Source: Ignavibacteriaceae bacterium
GTDB taxonomy: Bacteria > Bacteroidota > Ignavibacteria > Ignavibacteriales > Ignavibacteriaceae
DNA length: 64,000 bases
Direction of reading: 5' to 3'
Assembly: GCA_020848375.1 (NCBI GenBank)
Contig: JADLAF010000110.1
Location: 1 to 64,000 of the forward strand
This document shows, in pieces, positions 1 through 9,395 of this stretch; positions within the stretch are counted from its first letter, which is position 1, and every line of letters starts with the position of its first letter. The notes under the pieces were generated by a model that made no database searches, was not told where the DNA came from, and saw only the letters and a list, made by a program, of their open reading frames with translations. Both the position numbers and the translations under genes were made by a program.

Positions 1-905
1 TTGAAGCCGAAAAAGCAGTTTCAGCCATGAGCAACGGTGATATCCTTCTTCTTGAAAACCTCCGCTTCCATGAAGAAGAGGAAAAAAATGATGAAGCTTT
101 TGCCAGGCAGCTTGCTTCGCTCGGTGATATATACGTGAACGATGCATTCGGCAGCGCTCACCGTGCACATGCTTCCACTGAAGGTGTGACTAACTTTCTG
201 CGTCCGGCAGTTGCAGGTTATCTGATGGAAAAAGAACTGAACTACCTCGGCAGGGCAGTTGCTTCACCTGAAAGACCCTACTGCGCAATTCTCGGCGGTG
301 CAAAAATCTCAGGCAAGATTGATGTAATCAATAACCTGATTGATAAAGTTGACACGCTGATCATTGGAGGCGGAATGGCATATACATTCTACAAGGCAAT
401 GGGCTGGGAAATAGGGACCTCACTGCTTGAAGCTGAAAAAGTTGATCTTGCAAAAGAGCTTCTTGAAAAGCTGAAGGCATCAGGTAAAAAATTCCTCCTG
501 CCGGTAGATGTGGTTGTTGCTCCTGAATTTAAGGATGACTCTCCTCAGGAAGTTGTACCGGTAACCACCATGCCCGCTGATAAGATGGGTTTGGATATCG
601 GTCCGGAATCTATAAAACTCTTCACTGAAGCCATTATGGACTCAAAGACGGTTGTCTGGAATGGTCCGATGGGTGTTTTTGAGTTCGATAACTTTGCAAC
701 AGGCACCAATGCTATCGCTCAGGCACTGGCTGATGCCACCAAGCAGGGTGTGGTAACCGTGGTTGGCGGAGGTGACTCAGCAGCCGCAATTGCCAAAATC
801 GGGCTTGAAACCGAAGTTTCACATGTTTCAACCGGAGGTGGTGCCTCATTAGAGTTCCTCGAAGGGAAAGTTCTCCCCGGTGTGGAAGCTCTTGACAATC
901 TCTGA
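1..905 (+). CDS. pgk: Phosphoglycerate kinase, C-terminal ~300 residues (5' end outside window)
   Basis: Glycolytic enzyme that transfers the phosphate of 1,3-bisphosphoglycerate to ADP in the cytosol. The open frame enters from the left edge (first full codon at base 3), so the start is not visible. Family signatures seen in order are [31 protein letters not shown], the NGPMGVFE nucleotide-site segment and the C-terminal VGGGDSAAA glycine turn. These cover the end of the N-terminal lobe and the whole C-terminal lobe. A strong terminator follows 20 bases after the stop, so this is the last gene of its transcript. Confidence 0.97.
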   Translation, partial: EAEKAVSAMSNGDILLLENLRFHEEEEKNDEAFARQLASLGDIYVNDAFGSAHRAHASTEGVTNFLRPAVAGYLMEKELNYLGRAVASPERPYCAILGGAKISGKIDVINNLIDKVDTLIIGGGMAYTFYKAMGWEIGTSLLEAEKVDLAKELLEKLKASGKKFLLPVDVVVAPEFKDDSPQEVVPVTTMPADKMGLDIGPESIKLFTEAIMDSKTVVWNGPMGVFEFDNFATGTNAIAQALADATKQGVVTVVGGGDSAAAIAKIGLETEVSHVSTGGGASLEFLEGKVLPGVEALDNL

Positions 906-925
906 AAATTCGAAAAAACCTAAGA

Positions 926-965
926 AAGCCGGTCGCCCTTATAAAGTGGCTGACCGGCTTTTTTA
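926..965 (+). terminator. Intrinsic terminator after pgk
   Basis: A 9-bp perfect stem, AAGCCGGTC (926-934) with GACCGGCTT (952-960), is followed by a run of T. It sits 20 bases downstream of the pgk stop codon. Confidence 0.85.
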
Positions 966-1056
966 TGGATGAGAGATTGTTTTTTTGAGGAAGATGAATC
1001 TCCCCGTGGTTAGCTGAATCACATCTGGCGGATTCAGAAAACCTGCTTGTAAAAGA

Positions 1057-1091
1057 TTTGGGGAACTAAGGGGGATTTTTAGTTATTTTTG
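1057..1091 (+). promoter_or_regulatory. Possible Bacteroidetes-type promoter for the rhomboid gene
   Basis: TTTG at 1057-1060 and TATTTTTG at 1084-1091 fit the TTTG / TAnnTTTG pattern. The 23-base spacer is longer than the usual 19-21, so this is only a candidate. It lies about 50 bases upstream of the rhomboid start. Confidence 0.3.
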
Positions 1092-1141
1092 CAGAAGAAG
1101 CGTCTAATTGATATTATTTAATGAAAGAGTTTAACTAAAGT

Positions 1142-2119
1142 ATGTCTGACGGATATTACAGACCCGGAGGTATGGGATGGAGCTATTTCCCTCCGGTGAT
1201 AAAAAATTTACTGATTATTAATGGTGTGGTATTTTTACTGCAGAATCTGGCACAGACTATTGTAATAGATGGTATGCGCGGGTCTGATGTGCTGTTGAAA
1301 TATTTTGCGCTGATGTCCCCCGACTCCGGATACTTTCAGATATGGCAGTTTATTACCTATCAGTTTATGCACGGAGGTTTCAGCCATCTCTTTTTTAATC
1401 TCTTTTCCCTCTGGATGTTTGGCGCTGAGCTGGAGAATATGTGGGGCTCACGCAACTTTTTGATATTTTATCTGGTCGCGGGTGTGGGGGGTGCTATTTT
1501 TCATCTGCTCTTTTCAACCATTTTTCAGGGAGTAGTTCCCCCGGTGATTGGTGCATCAGGAGCTATATTCGGAGTGATGGTGGCTTTTGGTCTGTTGTTC
1601 CCTGACCGGTATATACTCTTTTACTTTTTCATTCCGCTTAAGACGAAGTATTTTATTGCATTCCTGATAATTATCAACATCCTTGCGGTTGATGATGCCG
1701 GAAGCGGAGTTGCGCACCTGGCTCACCTTGGCGGCGCGGTATTTGGATTTCTCTATCTGGTGTTTGACAAACGCCTCGGGTTTGATATACATCAGAGGAT
1801 GTCCGGCTGGAAGGACAGTTTCTACCGTGGCAGCGGGGGTGGTAAATACAGAGGTAAAAAACCATCTAACCTGTTTGGCAGCGGGGGTATGTTTAACAGT
1901 GAAGATGATGGCAGGTATAGTTCACGCGGTGGTGCCAACCGTGATGTTGAAGATGCACATTTTAAGGATGTGAATAAAAGAGAGGATGAGGTGACACAGG
2001 AAGATATAGACCGCATTCTTGATAAGATTAGCCAGTCCGGCTATAAGAATTTGACGGAAGAAGAGAAGCGGATTTTATTTGAGGCAAGCCGCCGGATGAA
2101 TAAGGAAGACAGGAGATAA
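1142..2119 (+). CDS. Rhomboid-family intramembrane serine protease
   Basis: Polytopic inner-membrane protease that cleaves transmembrane segments of other proteins. The rhomboid signatures are complete: HLFFNL (His82, Asn86, oxyanion region), GASGAIFG with catalytic Ser139, and AHLGG with catalytic His195. About six hydrophobic helices span residues 20-210. The remaining ~115 residues form a soluble tail: a Gly/Arg/Ser-rich linker (about 220-265), then a charged helical segment with VTQEDIDRILDKI, a tail type common on Bacteroidetes-group rhomboids. The substrate is unknown. A small lipoprotein gene follows after 19 bases, probably in the same transcript. Confidence 0.93.
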   Translation: MSDGYYRPGGMGWSYFPPVIKNLLIINGVVFLLQNLAQTIVIDGMRGSDVLLKYFALMSPDSGYFQIWQFITYQFMHGGFSHLFFNLFSLWMFGAELENMWGSRNFLIFYLVAGVGGAIFHLLFSTIFQGVVPPVIGASGAIFGVMVAFGLLFPDRYILFYFFIPLKTKYFIAFLIIINILAVDDAGSGVAHLAHLGGAVFGFLYLVFDKRLGFDIHQRMSGWKDSFYRGSGGGKYRGKKPSNLFGSGGMFNSEDDGRYSSRGGANRDVEDAHFKDVNKREDEVTQEDIDRILDKISQSGYKNLTEEEKRILFEASRRMNKEDRR

Positions 2120-2138
2120 TCTGCTTAGTTCAGCGGGA

Positions 2139-2474
2139 ATGAGAATTTCCAGCGCAGTCCTGTTCTGTGCAGCGATGGTTTTTTTGCTGACCGGCTGCTC
2201 AAAGGAGAAGCCGCTTGACCAGGAGAAATTCATAGAGGTCTATTATGATATATTAGTCCTTCAGGAAAGCAGAGGGATGGAATTCAGCGCCATGCAGAAA
2301 ATCAGGGAGGAAATATATAAGAAGCATGGCATCACCCACGCCCAGTATGAAGCAACGATTGCCTACCTTTCGAAAGATACTAAACGGTGGGAAGAGTTTT
2401 TTGATGCGATGATTGCATATGTCCGGGTTAAAGAGAAAGCGGCAATGGGGAGCAATTCTACAAAAACGGAATAG
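2139..2474 (+). CDS. Small DUF4296-like lipoprotein
   Basis: A 111-residue protein with a short signal peptide ending in the lipobox LLTGC (Cys20), so it should be lipid-anchored in the envelope. The mature part is charged and helical. Its pattern (a YYDIL segment, then KKHGITHAQYEATIAYL, then RWEEFFDAMI) resembles DUF4296 lipoproteins of Bacteroidetes, whose function is not known. It begins 19 bases after the rhomboid gene and is probably co-transcribed with it. Confidence 0.75.
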   Translation: MRISSAVLFCAAMVFLLTGCSKEKPLDQEKFIEVYYDILVLQESRGMEFSAMQKIREEIYKKHGITHAQYEATIAYLSKDTKRWEEFFDAMIAYVRVKEKAAMGSNSTKTE

Positions 2475-2482
2475 AAATTTTT

Positions 2483-2524
2483 TAACGCAAAGTTAAACAG
2501 AGTCTCCGCAGAGTTGCGCGAAGT
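2483..2524. repeat. Degenerate intergenic repeat (ACGCAAAGTTAAACAGAG type)
   Basis: The gap between two convergent genes holds ACGCAAAGTTAAACAGAG followed by TCCGCAGAGTTGCGCGAAG. Closely similar words recur at about 9307-9395, also between two convergent genes. Confidence 0.5.
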
Positions 2525-2525
2525 T

Positions 2526-5147
2526 TTAAATTTCATAACCTTTGTTCTGTGCGAGATGCTTGGCTAAGACAATTCTGATTTCGGGAAAAGTTATATATGA
2601 GGGGACTTTCTTTTTTATTTCCTGAAGATTAAAATTACCCGCCTTAATCGCTTCTTCGATGAATACCTTATTTTCTGTCGGAATAAGTGAGTCAATTGAC
2701 AGGGAGGGTTCAAAATCTATAATTGATTCTATCTGCATGGAAATCACCGCTTCCTGAAGTTTTCGCACTTCTGCTATTCCTTTCAGGGTATATCCCTCTA
2801 ATAGCAGCCGGTGTGTTTCGATGATATTTTGCGGAAGTGTTTCGGCTTTTAAGTTATCAGGGAGTGATTTTTCTCCACGCTTAAATTTAATCACCGCATC
2901 CAGAATTTGCTCGCCCGCCTTTGTGAACATACGCTCGTTAACACCCTTTATCTGAAGCAACTCTGAGCGTGTTTCAGGTCTGCGATTCACAATCTCCTTC
3001 AGGATTTCATCTGCGCAGAGGATAAACGGCGGCTGACTGAATTTTGTTGCAATTTCATTTCTGACCGTCCGGAGCATATTAAAAAGCTCAAGACTTTCCT
3101 CATACTGTTCTTTCGGGTATTCGGTTGTCTGAATTACCCCGCGTGCGGTAAGATATTGCATACCTTTATTGGTTATATAGAGCCGGTCATTTGATTTCCC
3201 CGAGGTTTTCAGCAATCCGAATGTTGCCAGATTATCCGCCACGCTCATCAGTTCATTCTTTGTGTATGAGTGCAGTGCGCCGAGGAACTCCTTTTTTTCA
3301 GCATATTTCTTTGATGTGCTCTTACCGGTCAGAACAGCAATAAGGTTTGTGGCACTGATTCCCTTATCTTCAGAATAGACAAACTTCAGAATAAGTTCCT
3401 GTATATACTCAAGCGTATCATCAGTAAGAAGGGGACCTGACTTGCAGATATCACACTTTTTGCAGGAGTACCCGGGAACGGTTTCGCCAAAGTATTCAAG
3501 CAGAAACTTAAACCGGCAGTCATTACTAAAGACAAAGGCAGTCATCTTTTCAAGTTTCTTTTTGGAAAGAAGATATGCCTGATCATTAGACCTTGTTTCG
3601 ATGATCAGCCGGCTTGGGTTAATACGCGGATAGGTAAAGACAATGCTTTCTTTAAGAAACGGCCGGTCATAGTCAATGATGCTGAGCGCATCAAGTTCAG
3701 AAAGCTGAGCGTCAATCAGGCGTTCTTCAGTCTGCAAATCTTTTGCGAGTTTGACCAGATCAATGCGGGCCTTTCCGTTAAATGGTGCTCCGCCGTAGTC
3801 CTGCAGGATTTTAATCACGGTGTCTGAGTAAGGAGCATTAATATTTTTCTTAAGAAACTCTTTCAGATCTGAAGGGCTTATAATAAATCTGAATGAGGTC
3901 TTAACATGGGCGTACGAAGTGAAATGAATATATCCGGTTTCTTCAAGGATTTTGAGAGCAGAGTCAATGAGTGATCTGGTGAGAGTGGTTCCGGCAGCCC
4001 TCTTGATATAATCATAGTTAATTTCAATTGGTTTATCATCTTTCTGACCAATGCGATAGCCGGCATAATCACAAACAGCATTGTATATACTCTCAACCTG
4101 TTCGCGGGAGGGAAATGCGCTTTTAATGAACAATTCCTGTATTCTTATATCCTTGTTGTCAAACAACAAAAAGGCGTTTGATTCCTTACCGTCACGTCCG
4201 GCTCTTCCTATTTCCTGATAATAGTTTTCCGGTGAGCCGGGAATGCTGTAGTGGATGACCATCCGTATATCAGCTTTATCAATACCCATTCCGAAGGCAT
4301 TGGTCGCGATGATGATCTTTGTTCTTCCCTGAAGAAAATTTTCCTGTATGGCTTTGCGCTGTTCGGCGTGAAGTCCCGCATGGTAGAATGAACAGATGAT
4401 TTTATTGAGTGTCAGATATTCATAAAGCTCTTCAGTCTGTTTCCGTGATGCAGCGTAGATGATGGCCGGTTGCTCATTCATCGTAAGCAGTTCAAGAACT
4501 TTTTCTTTTTTACGCTTGGTGCGGATAACGTGAAGGGCAAGATTTTCCCGTTCAAAGCCGCGTACATGAAGCCGGGCACCTTTCATGCCAAGCTGCTTCA
4601 TGATATCAGTTGCCACCTCCGGCGTTGCAGTCGCGGTGAATGCAGAAACTTTGGTAATACCGGTGTATTCATTAAACTTTTTAATCCGGCGGTATTCCGG
4701 GCGGAAGTTGTGCCCCCACTCTGAGATGCAATGCGCCTCATCTACAAAGCAGTATTGCGGCTTCATCTCTTTGATACGGTCAGCAAATGAGGCAACAGCG
4801 AGCCGTTCGGGGGAGACATAGAGGATTTTAATTTTTCCTCCCCTGATGCGGTGAAAAACAGTTTCTATTTCTTCATTGCTTATCGAACTGTTTATATATC
4901 CGGCGCGCAGTTCATTCTTGTTGAGCGTGTCAACCTGATCTTTCATCAGAGCGATGAGAGGGGAGATTACGATGGAAAATCCGGGAGCTATAAGGGCTGG
5001 CAGTTGAAAGCAGAGTGATTTACCCGCACCGGTGGGGAGAATGGCTAAAGCATTTTCTCCCTTCATTACTGATTCAATAATCTCTTTCTGTCCCGGCCGG
5101 AAATCAGTAAATCCAAAGTGTTGTTCGAGTTGTTTGCGAAGGTCCAT
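2526..5147 (-). CDS. recQ: ATP-dependent DNA helicase RecQ
   Basis: A 3'-to-5' DNA helicase for recombination and replication-fork repair. It has Walker A GAGKS (residues 40-44), the DEAH box at 136-139 and the motif VI segment QEIGRAGRDG (311-320). A RecQ zinc site uses Cys544, Cys562, Cys565 and Cys568. A winged-helix RQC region follows (about 575-670), then an HRDC domain (about 690-770). At 873 residues it is longer than the ~600-residue E. coli protein. The extra C-terminal ~90 residues look like the helix-turn-helix extension seen on Bacteroidetes-group RecQ. The gene is monocistronic, convergent with the rhomboid/lipoprotein pair. Confidence 0.96.
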   Translation of the reverse strand: MDLRKQLEQHFGFTDFRPGQKEIIESVMKGENALAILPTGAGKSLCFQLPALIAPGFSIVISPLIALMKDQVDTLNKNELRAGYINSSISNEEIETVFHRIRGGKIKILYVSPERLAVASFADRIKEMKPQYCFVDEAHCISEWGHNFRPEYRRIKKFNEYTGITKVSAFTATATPEVATDIMKQLGMKGARLHVRGFERENLALHVIRTKRKKEKVLELLTMNEQPAIIYAASRKQTEELYEYLTLNKIICSFYHAGLHAEQRKAIQENFLQGRTKIIIATNAFGMGIDKADIRMVIHYSIPGSPENYYQEIGRAGRDGKESNAFLLFDNKDIRIQELFIKSAFPSREQVESIYNAVCDYAGYRIGQKDDKPIEINYDYIKRAAGTTLTRSLIDSALKILEETGYIHFTSYAHVKTSFRFIISPSDLKEFLKKNINAPYSDTVIKILQDYGGAPFNGKARIDLVKLAKDLQTEERLIDAQLSELDALSIIDYDRPFLKESIVFTYPRINPSRLIIETRSNDQAYLLSKKKLEKMTAFVFSNDCRFKFLLEYFGETVPGYSCKKCDICKSGPLLTDDTLEYIQELILKFVYSEDKGISATNLIAVLTGKSTSKKYAEKKEFLGALHSYTKNELMSVADNLATFGLLKTSGKSNDRLYITNKGMQYLTARGVIQTTEYPKEQYEESLELFNMLRTVRNEIATKFSQPPFILCADEILKEIVNRRPETRSELLQIKGVNERMFTKAGEQILDAVIKFKRGEKSLPDNLKAETLPQNIIETHRLLLEGYTLKGIAEVRKLQEAVISMQIESIIDFEPSLSIDSLIPTENKVFIEEAIKAGNFNLQEIKKKVPSYITFPEIRIVLAKHLAQNKGYEI

Positions 5148-5231
5148 GGTTAGAGTTTAAAGCCCTGACAGTTTGTTCAATGAATTGCTCTTAAGAAAAA
5201 CTGGAGTTTTTAATTAAGAATGATAAATCTT

Positions 5232-5657
5232 TCATTGAAGTTTTTCAATCAAGATTTTAAAATCGTTTAGGGATATTACCGGAACAATTGGAAATTCAAC
5301 AGTTTTTAAGACTTTAAAATGTTGATCATTTGTTACAATAAAATGGGCATTTGAAGCGATTGCACAATCAACAAATTTATTATCATCTTCATCTTGAGGT
5401 ATTAAGTTCCACTTGAATGAAATGGAAACGGGATACACATTTGTGAGAGAGTATAAAACTTTAACGACATTTCGGGCAGTTTCAGAATTAAATTTCAGTG
5501 AAATAATTTCTTCATATTCCGTGATGATATCATTTGATACATAAAGATCAAACTCTTTATTAATTAATTTGAGAAATAGCCAGTGATACTTCGATTTGCT
5601 GGATATTGAAACCAACAATACATTTGTATCAAGGATAATTCTTAATCTATTCGGCAT
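5232..5657 (-). CDS. PIN-domain toxin of a toxin-antitoxin pair
   Basis: A 141-residue PIN ribonuclease of the TIGR00305-like family. The N-terminal strand ends in ILDTNVLL (first catalytic Asp). A central acidic cluster QDEDDNKFVDCAIA supplies further metal ligands, and the C-terminal part has the FIVTNDQHF motif typical of the family. Members cleave RNA and are neutralised by the protein encoded just upstream. Its start lies inside the end of the antitoxin gene (11-base overlap), the usual translational coupling. The pair is more AT-rich than its neighbours, consistent with horizontal transfer. Confidence 0.85.
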   Translation of the reverse strand: MPNRLRIILDTNVLLVSISSKSKYHWLFLKLINKEFDLYVSNDIITEYEEIISLKFNSETARNVVKVLYSLTNVYPVSISFKWNLIPQDEDDNKFVDCAIASNAHFIVTNDQHFKVLKTVEFPIVPVISLNDFKILIEKLQ

Positions 5658-5850
5658 TTAGCCACTGATCCATGGTATCATCTGAGAACTGTTCTTTTTT
5701 CCAAATTCTGTCTGCTTCTTTACTTGCCTTCATGGCATAGTACTTTCCTAACAATGTTTTGAGTTCTGTTAATTCTTCAGGACTCAGATCAAGTGAATAG
5801 AGCTTCAGAATCTCTTCTTGTACATTACTGAGGGGCTGTTGTAATTCCAT
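5647..5850 (-). CDS. Antitoxin partner of the PIN toxin
   Basis: A 67-residue acidic protein beginning MELQQPLSNVQEEILKLYSL and containing SPEELTELKTLLGKYYA. This helical layout is typical of small antitoxins encoded directly before TIGR00305-like PIN toxins. The frame is open further upstream to 5946. I chose the ATG at 5850 because the upstream codons overlap a dispersed intergenic repeat and have no protein-like composition. The assignment rests mainly on size, order and the overlap with the toxin gene. Confidence 0.65.
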   Translation of the reverse strand: MELQQPLSNVQEEILKLYSLDLSPEELTELKTLLGKYYAMKASKEADRIWKKEQFSDDTMDQWLNAE

Positions 5851-5938
5851 AGTTTCGTAAAATTTAATTGTTATCTGGCAAATTTGATAAATTTCTCTGA
5901 AAGTCTCTACGGAAAAGATCATGAATTTAGGGGCCCCG

Positions 5939-5960
5939 CTGATCACGCAGATTTTCGCTG
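5939..5960. repeat. Short degenerate repeat (ATCACGCAGATTTTCGC type)
   Basis: The segment TGATCACGCAGATTTTCGC resembles words at 27550-27606 (CACGCAGATTTCGCAGATGA). It lies between the divergent antitoxin and amylase genes. Confidence 0.4.
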
Positions 5961-6172
5961 TATCAATTTAGATGTTTCAGATTAAACACTCAAACCCCTA
6001 TTTTATTCGCACCGATTCAGTGGTTCCAAACTGGACTTCCATCCCCTTTTTTGTCATAATTTGCGGATTTTGGTATCTTTTACCATTGTTCAAATTAATT
6101 TTCTCACCGCGGACTTTTTTGAGAGATTTAGTCCGCAGGGTTCATCAGATAACTAACTGGTTATGTTGCCCC

Positions 6173-9100
6173 ATGAATATGTTACGCCTTTTGTGCTTTT
6201 CATTTCTGTTCACTGGCTTGCTTTCAGCCCAGAACACTCCTATTCTGAATGAGAGTAATCCGAAATCAGACGTGTATCTGCAGGGATTTTATTGGAATTC
6301 CCCTCCCGGTGGTATCTGGTGGGACTCTCTGGCTAAAATGGCACCGCGCCTGGCATCTGCCGGTTTTTCAGGAATCTGGTTTCCATCACCTGTTAAGGGT
6401 GCAGCAGGAGGATTCTCTATGGGTTATGATCCTTATGACCATTATGACTTTGGTGAGTATAACCAAAAGGGTTCCCGTGAAACACGGTTTGGCAGCAGGG
6501 AAGAACTTATCCAAGCTGTCAGTGCATTTAACAATGTGGGCATTGACGTAATTGCAGATGCTGTTATGAACCACATGAACGGCGGTGAGTCACTCATTCC
6601 GGTTGACTGCGAGCCGTATCCGGCCTACCGTGATTCTAACTGGCTTCTGTTTGACTACCCTGCCGGGTCAGGCAGGTTCAAGAAGAATGCTTCACACTTT
6701 TACCCCAACCAGCAGACATGCAATGTTAACCCCCCTTACCACGGACCTGATGATCCGCTGTTCGGATTTGGTGAATGGCTTGCTCATGACAAACCTTCGG
6801 TTCGCGATAGTCTTATTGCCTGGGGGGAATACCTTATCAACGAAATTGGTTTCAAGGGATTCCGTATTGATGCAGTAAAGGGAATTGACCCGATCTTTAT
6901 GGGGCAGTGGCTGCAGGGCATCCCCGGCTCAAACTATGCTGTGGCTGAATACTACGGCGGCACAAATGATATCATGTACTGGTTTAATCAGACACAGAAT
7001 GTAAACGGCGGAGATGTTGCCATGTTCGATTTTCCGCTCAGATTTACTCTGCGCGATATGTGCAACAATACCTCCGGCAGTTTTGATATGACCTCCCTTG
7101 ACGGCGCGGGTCTGATAAACGCCGGTATGTCCGGTTTTGATGTATCAACCTGGGTTGAAAATCATGATGTGGACCGGATCGGCTGGGATGGCAGCATTGC
7201 CAGCGGACATGACCCTATCATGACTGATAAACTGCTCGCCTATGCATATATCATGTTTTCAGAAGGAAGACCGAGTGTTTTCTTCAAGGATTATGTTGAT
7301 TACGGCTTTGGCGGAAAGATAGACACACTCATCTGGATACGGCAGAAATTCATAGGCGGCGGTACTACCAAGCGGGGCGGGCTTAATGCATATTATATAC
7401 GCCAGGACGGCAATCAGGATCAGACCTCGCTTGCGCGTGATATATATGTGGCAAGAAGAAACGGATTCGGCTTAACCCCGGGCGGCTATCTGCTCATTAA
7501 CGACAATCCTGCTCAGTGGATTGATGTGTGGGTTGATACGGAACTCCCCGTTGGAAGCTGGTACAAAGATTATACCGGAAGAGATGTAAATAAACAGGTT
7601 GTAGGCCCCTCACCGGGAGGATTTAAAAATCGTGTTAAACTGTGGGTTCCCCCCAGAAGTTTTACTATCTATGTGCCGGATACCACTCAGAGTATTAATC
7701 ATCCTCCGGTAATGCTGCCTGTGGCTGATCAGACTGCATTTACAAACTCATTGTTTGAGCATCAGGTTAATGCCTTTGACGTTAACAGTACATCGCTTAC
7801 CTATGTCCTGGCGGGCAATCCATCCTGGCTGAGTATATCAGGAACCGGTCTTCTTTCGGGAACTCCCGGTTCTGCTGCTGCAGGAAACTCAACTGTCATA
7901 CTTACCATATCTGATCCGCAGGGTGCTTCAGTAATTGACACCTTCAGAGTGACCGTTCTTCCGAACAGTGCTCCGGTAGTGCAGGCAATTGCTGATACAG
8001 TAGTAAGGGCAACCAGAAGATTTGAAATACAGATTGCTGCATCGGATGCTGATAATGATACACTCCGCTACTCATTCACACAGTACCCGGCGTTTCTGAA
8101 TATCGGACAGTTCAGCGGCACCATAAGCGGAACTCCCGCGGTTGAAGATACCGGTATATATGCAGTTACCGTCCGCGTGGCTGACGGCAAAGGTGCGTTC
8201 GGTTCAGTATCGTTTTCTCTGCGCGTCAGGGAAAATACTGACAGCATTATTGCAACCTACGGCAAGCCCTTTATTGACGGATCTGTGAATGCAGGAAATG
8301 GCGACTGGCTTGCTCAGTGGCAGATTGCGGCTGACAGCGACACCGACAGCTACTGGCGTCCGGTTGACTCAGTTAATAATGAACTTCTGGCGCTTTACTC
8401 AACCTGGGATGCTGACTCACTTTATGTGGGTGTTGATTATATCCTGAATGACACCTATAACACCATGATGATATATATTGATGCCGGCATCACAGGGGGC
8501 ATAACGGATTTCAATTCAAACTCCGGTTACCTTGGTGATTATGCAAAGAATTTCCGCTTCCGGCCGGAAGATGCTATGGATTTCTTCCTCGCGGCATATC
8601 ACACCACTGCGCCGGTGTTTTATTCCTCAGCGGAAAATAACAGCACCAATTTGACCTCAAAGATTAACGGCATGAGGGGACCTCAGGCGCGCGGGCTTGA
8701 GTTTGCGGTTGCCTGGGATGATCTTTATGGTCTTGGTGCAGGTCTGGTACCTCAAAATGTTAAACTGAAGTTTGTGACTCTGGTTGCAGGAGGATTTAAT
8801 TATGGCGCGGGAGATGCAATGCCAGATAACCCTGATGTGGATGGAAACGCCGGTCCGGATAGTCTGATTTATCTGGCTTCCATTACTCCTGATCTGAATG
8901 GAGACGGAATTCCAGATCCAACTGTATTTATACCAACAGACGCTGGCGATAAGGATATACTTCTAACCGGATATATGCTAAGTCAGAATTTTCCGAATCC
9001 TTTTAACCCATCAACGGTGATTCAGTACGCGCTTCCTGAGCCATCAAGAGTTACTTTATCCGTATATGATATGCTCGGAAGAAGAGTGATAATACTTGAT

Positions 9101-9229
9101 GAGGGATACCGGCAGGCAGGAAATCACTCGGTTACCTTCCGCTCCGAAGGACAGGCCTCTGGTGTATATCTTTATGAACTGCGGGCAGGTGATACACGCC
9201 TGGTGCGGAAGATGAATCTGCTTAAGTGA
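6173..9229 (+). CDS. Secreted GH13 alpha-amylase with Ig-like domains and a T9SS sorting tail
   Basis: An extracellular starch-degrading enzyme of about 1018 residues. The frame is open from 5972, but the ATG at 6173 gives a proper signal peptide (MNMLRLLCFSFLFTGLLSAQ), so I start there. The GH13 core (about 25-560) has region I DAVMNH (129-134), region II GFRIDAVKG with nucleophile Asp233, region III with Glu259 and region IV ENHD with Asp332. Two cadherin/Ig-like repeats follow, each opening with an HPPV/NSAPV-like strand and holding SGTP turns. A ~200-residue beta-rich domain resembling CBM9-like surface modules comes next. The last ~85 residues are a T9SS type A sorting domain (QNFPNPFNPST...GVYLYEL), predicting export across the outer membrane and surface attachment or release. 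Confidence 0.93.
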   Translation: MNMLRLLCFSFLFTGLLSAQNTPILNESNPKSDVYLQGFYWNSPPGGIWWDSLAKMAPRLASAGFSGIWFPSPVKGAAGGFSMGYDPYDHYDFGEYNQKGSRETRFGSREELIQAVSAFNNVGIDVIADAVMNHMNGGESLIPVDCEPYPAYRDSNWLLFDYPAGSGRFKKNASHFYPNQQTCNVNPPYHGPDDPLFGFGEWLAHDKPSVRDSLIAWGEYLINEIGFKGFRIDAVKGIDPIFMGQWLQGIPGSNYAVAEYYGGTNDIMYWFNQTQNVNGGDVAMFDFPLRFTLRDMCNNTSGSFDMTSLDGAGLINAGMSGFDVSTWVENHDVDRIGWDGSIASGHDPIMTDKLLAYAYIMFSEGRPSVFFKDYVDYGFGGKIDTLIWIRQKFIGGGTTKRGGLNAYYIRQDGNQDQTSLARDIYVARRNGFGLTPGGYLLINDNPAQWIDVWVDTELPVGSWYKDYTGRDVNKQVVGPSPGGFKNRVKLWVPPRSFTIYVPDTTQSINHPPVMLPVADQTAFTNSLFEHQVNAFDVNSTSLTYVLAGNPSWLSISGTGLLSGTPGSAAAGNSTVILTISDPQGASVIDTFRVTVLPNSAPVVQAIADTVVRATRRFEIQIAASDADNDTLRYSFTQYPAFLNIGQFSGTISGTPAVEDTGIYAVTVRVADGKGAFGSVSFSLRVRENTDSIIATYGKPFIDGSVNAGNGDWLAQWQIAADSDTDSYWRPVDSVNNELLALYSTWDADSLYVGVDYILNDTYNTMMIYIDAGITGGITDFNSNSGYLGDYAKNFRFRPEDAMDFFLAAYHTTAPVFYSSAENNSTNLTSKINGMRGPQARGLEFAVAWDDLYGLGAGLVPQNVKLKFVTLVAGGFNYGAGDAMPDNPDVDGNAGPDSLIYLASITPDLNGDGIPDPTVFIPTDAGDKDILLTGYMLSQNFPNPFNPSTVIQYALPEPSRVTLSVYDMLGRRVIILDEGYRQAGNHSVTFRSEGQASGVYLYELRAGDTRLVRKMNLLK

Positions 9230-9306
9230 TTATGATTCAGACCGGCAGACGTTACCAATCAGTTTTTGGACAGAAAAAAATCTGCCGTGCTGAGAAAAGA
9301 ATTTCA

Positions 9307-9395
9307 ACCCAGAGTAAGCAGAGTTAATCGCAAAGTCACGCAGAATTTTCTGGCAGAAAAATTCACACACAGAGCCGTTAAAACGCAAAGAGTTT
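9307..9395. repeat. Degenerate intergenic repeats between convergent genes
   Basis: Words such as CAGAGTAAGCAGAGTTAA, CGCAAAGTCACGCAG and AACGCAAAGAGTTTAACTC occupy the gap between the amylase and MscS genes. They match the style of the repeat at 2483-2524. The last word contains a small palindrome overlapping the MscS stop codon. Confidence 0.45.
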
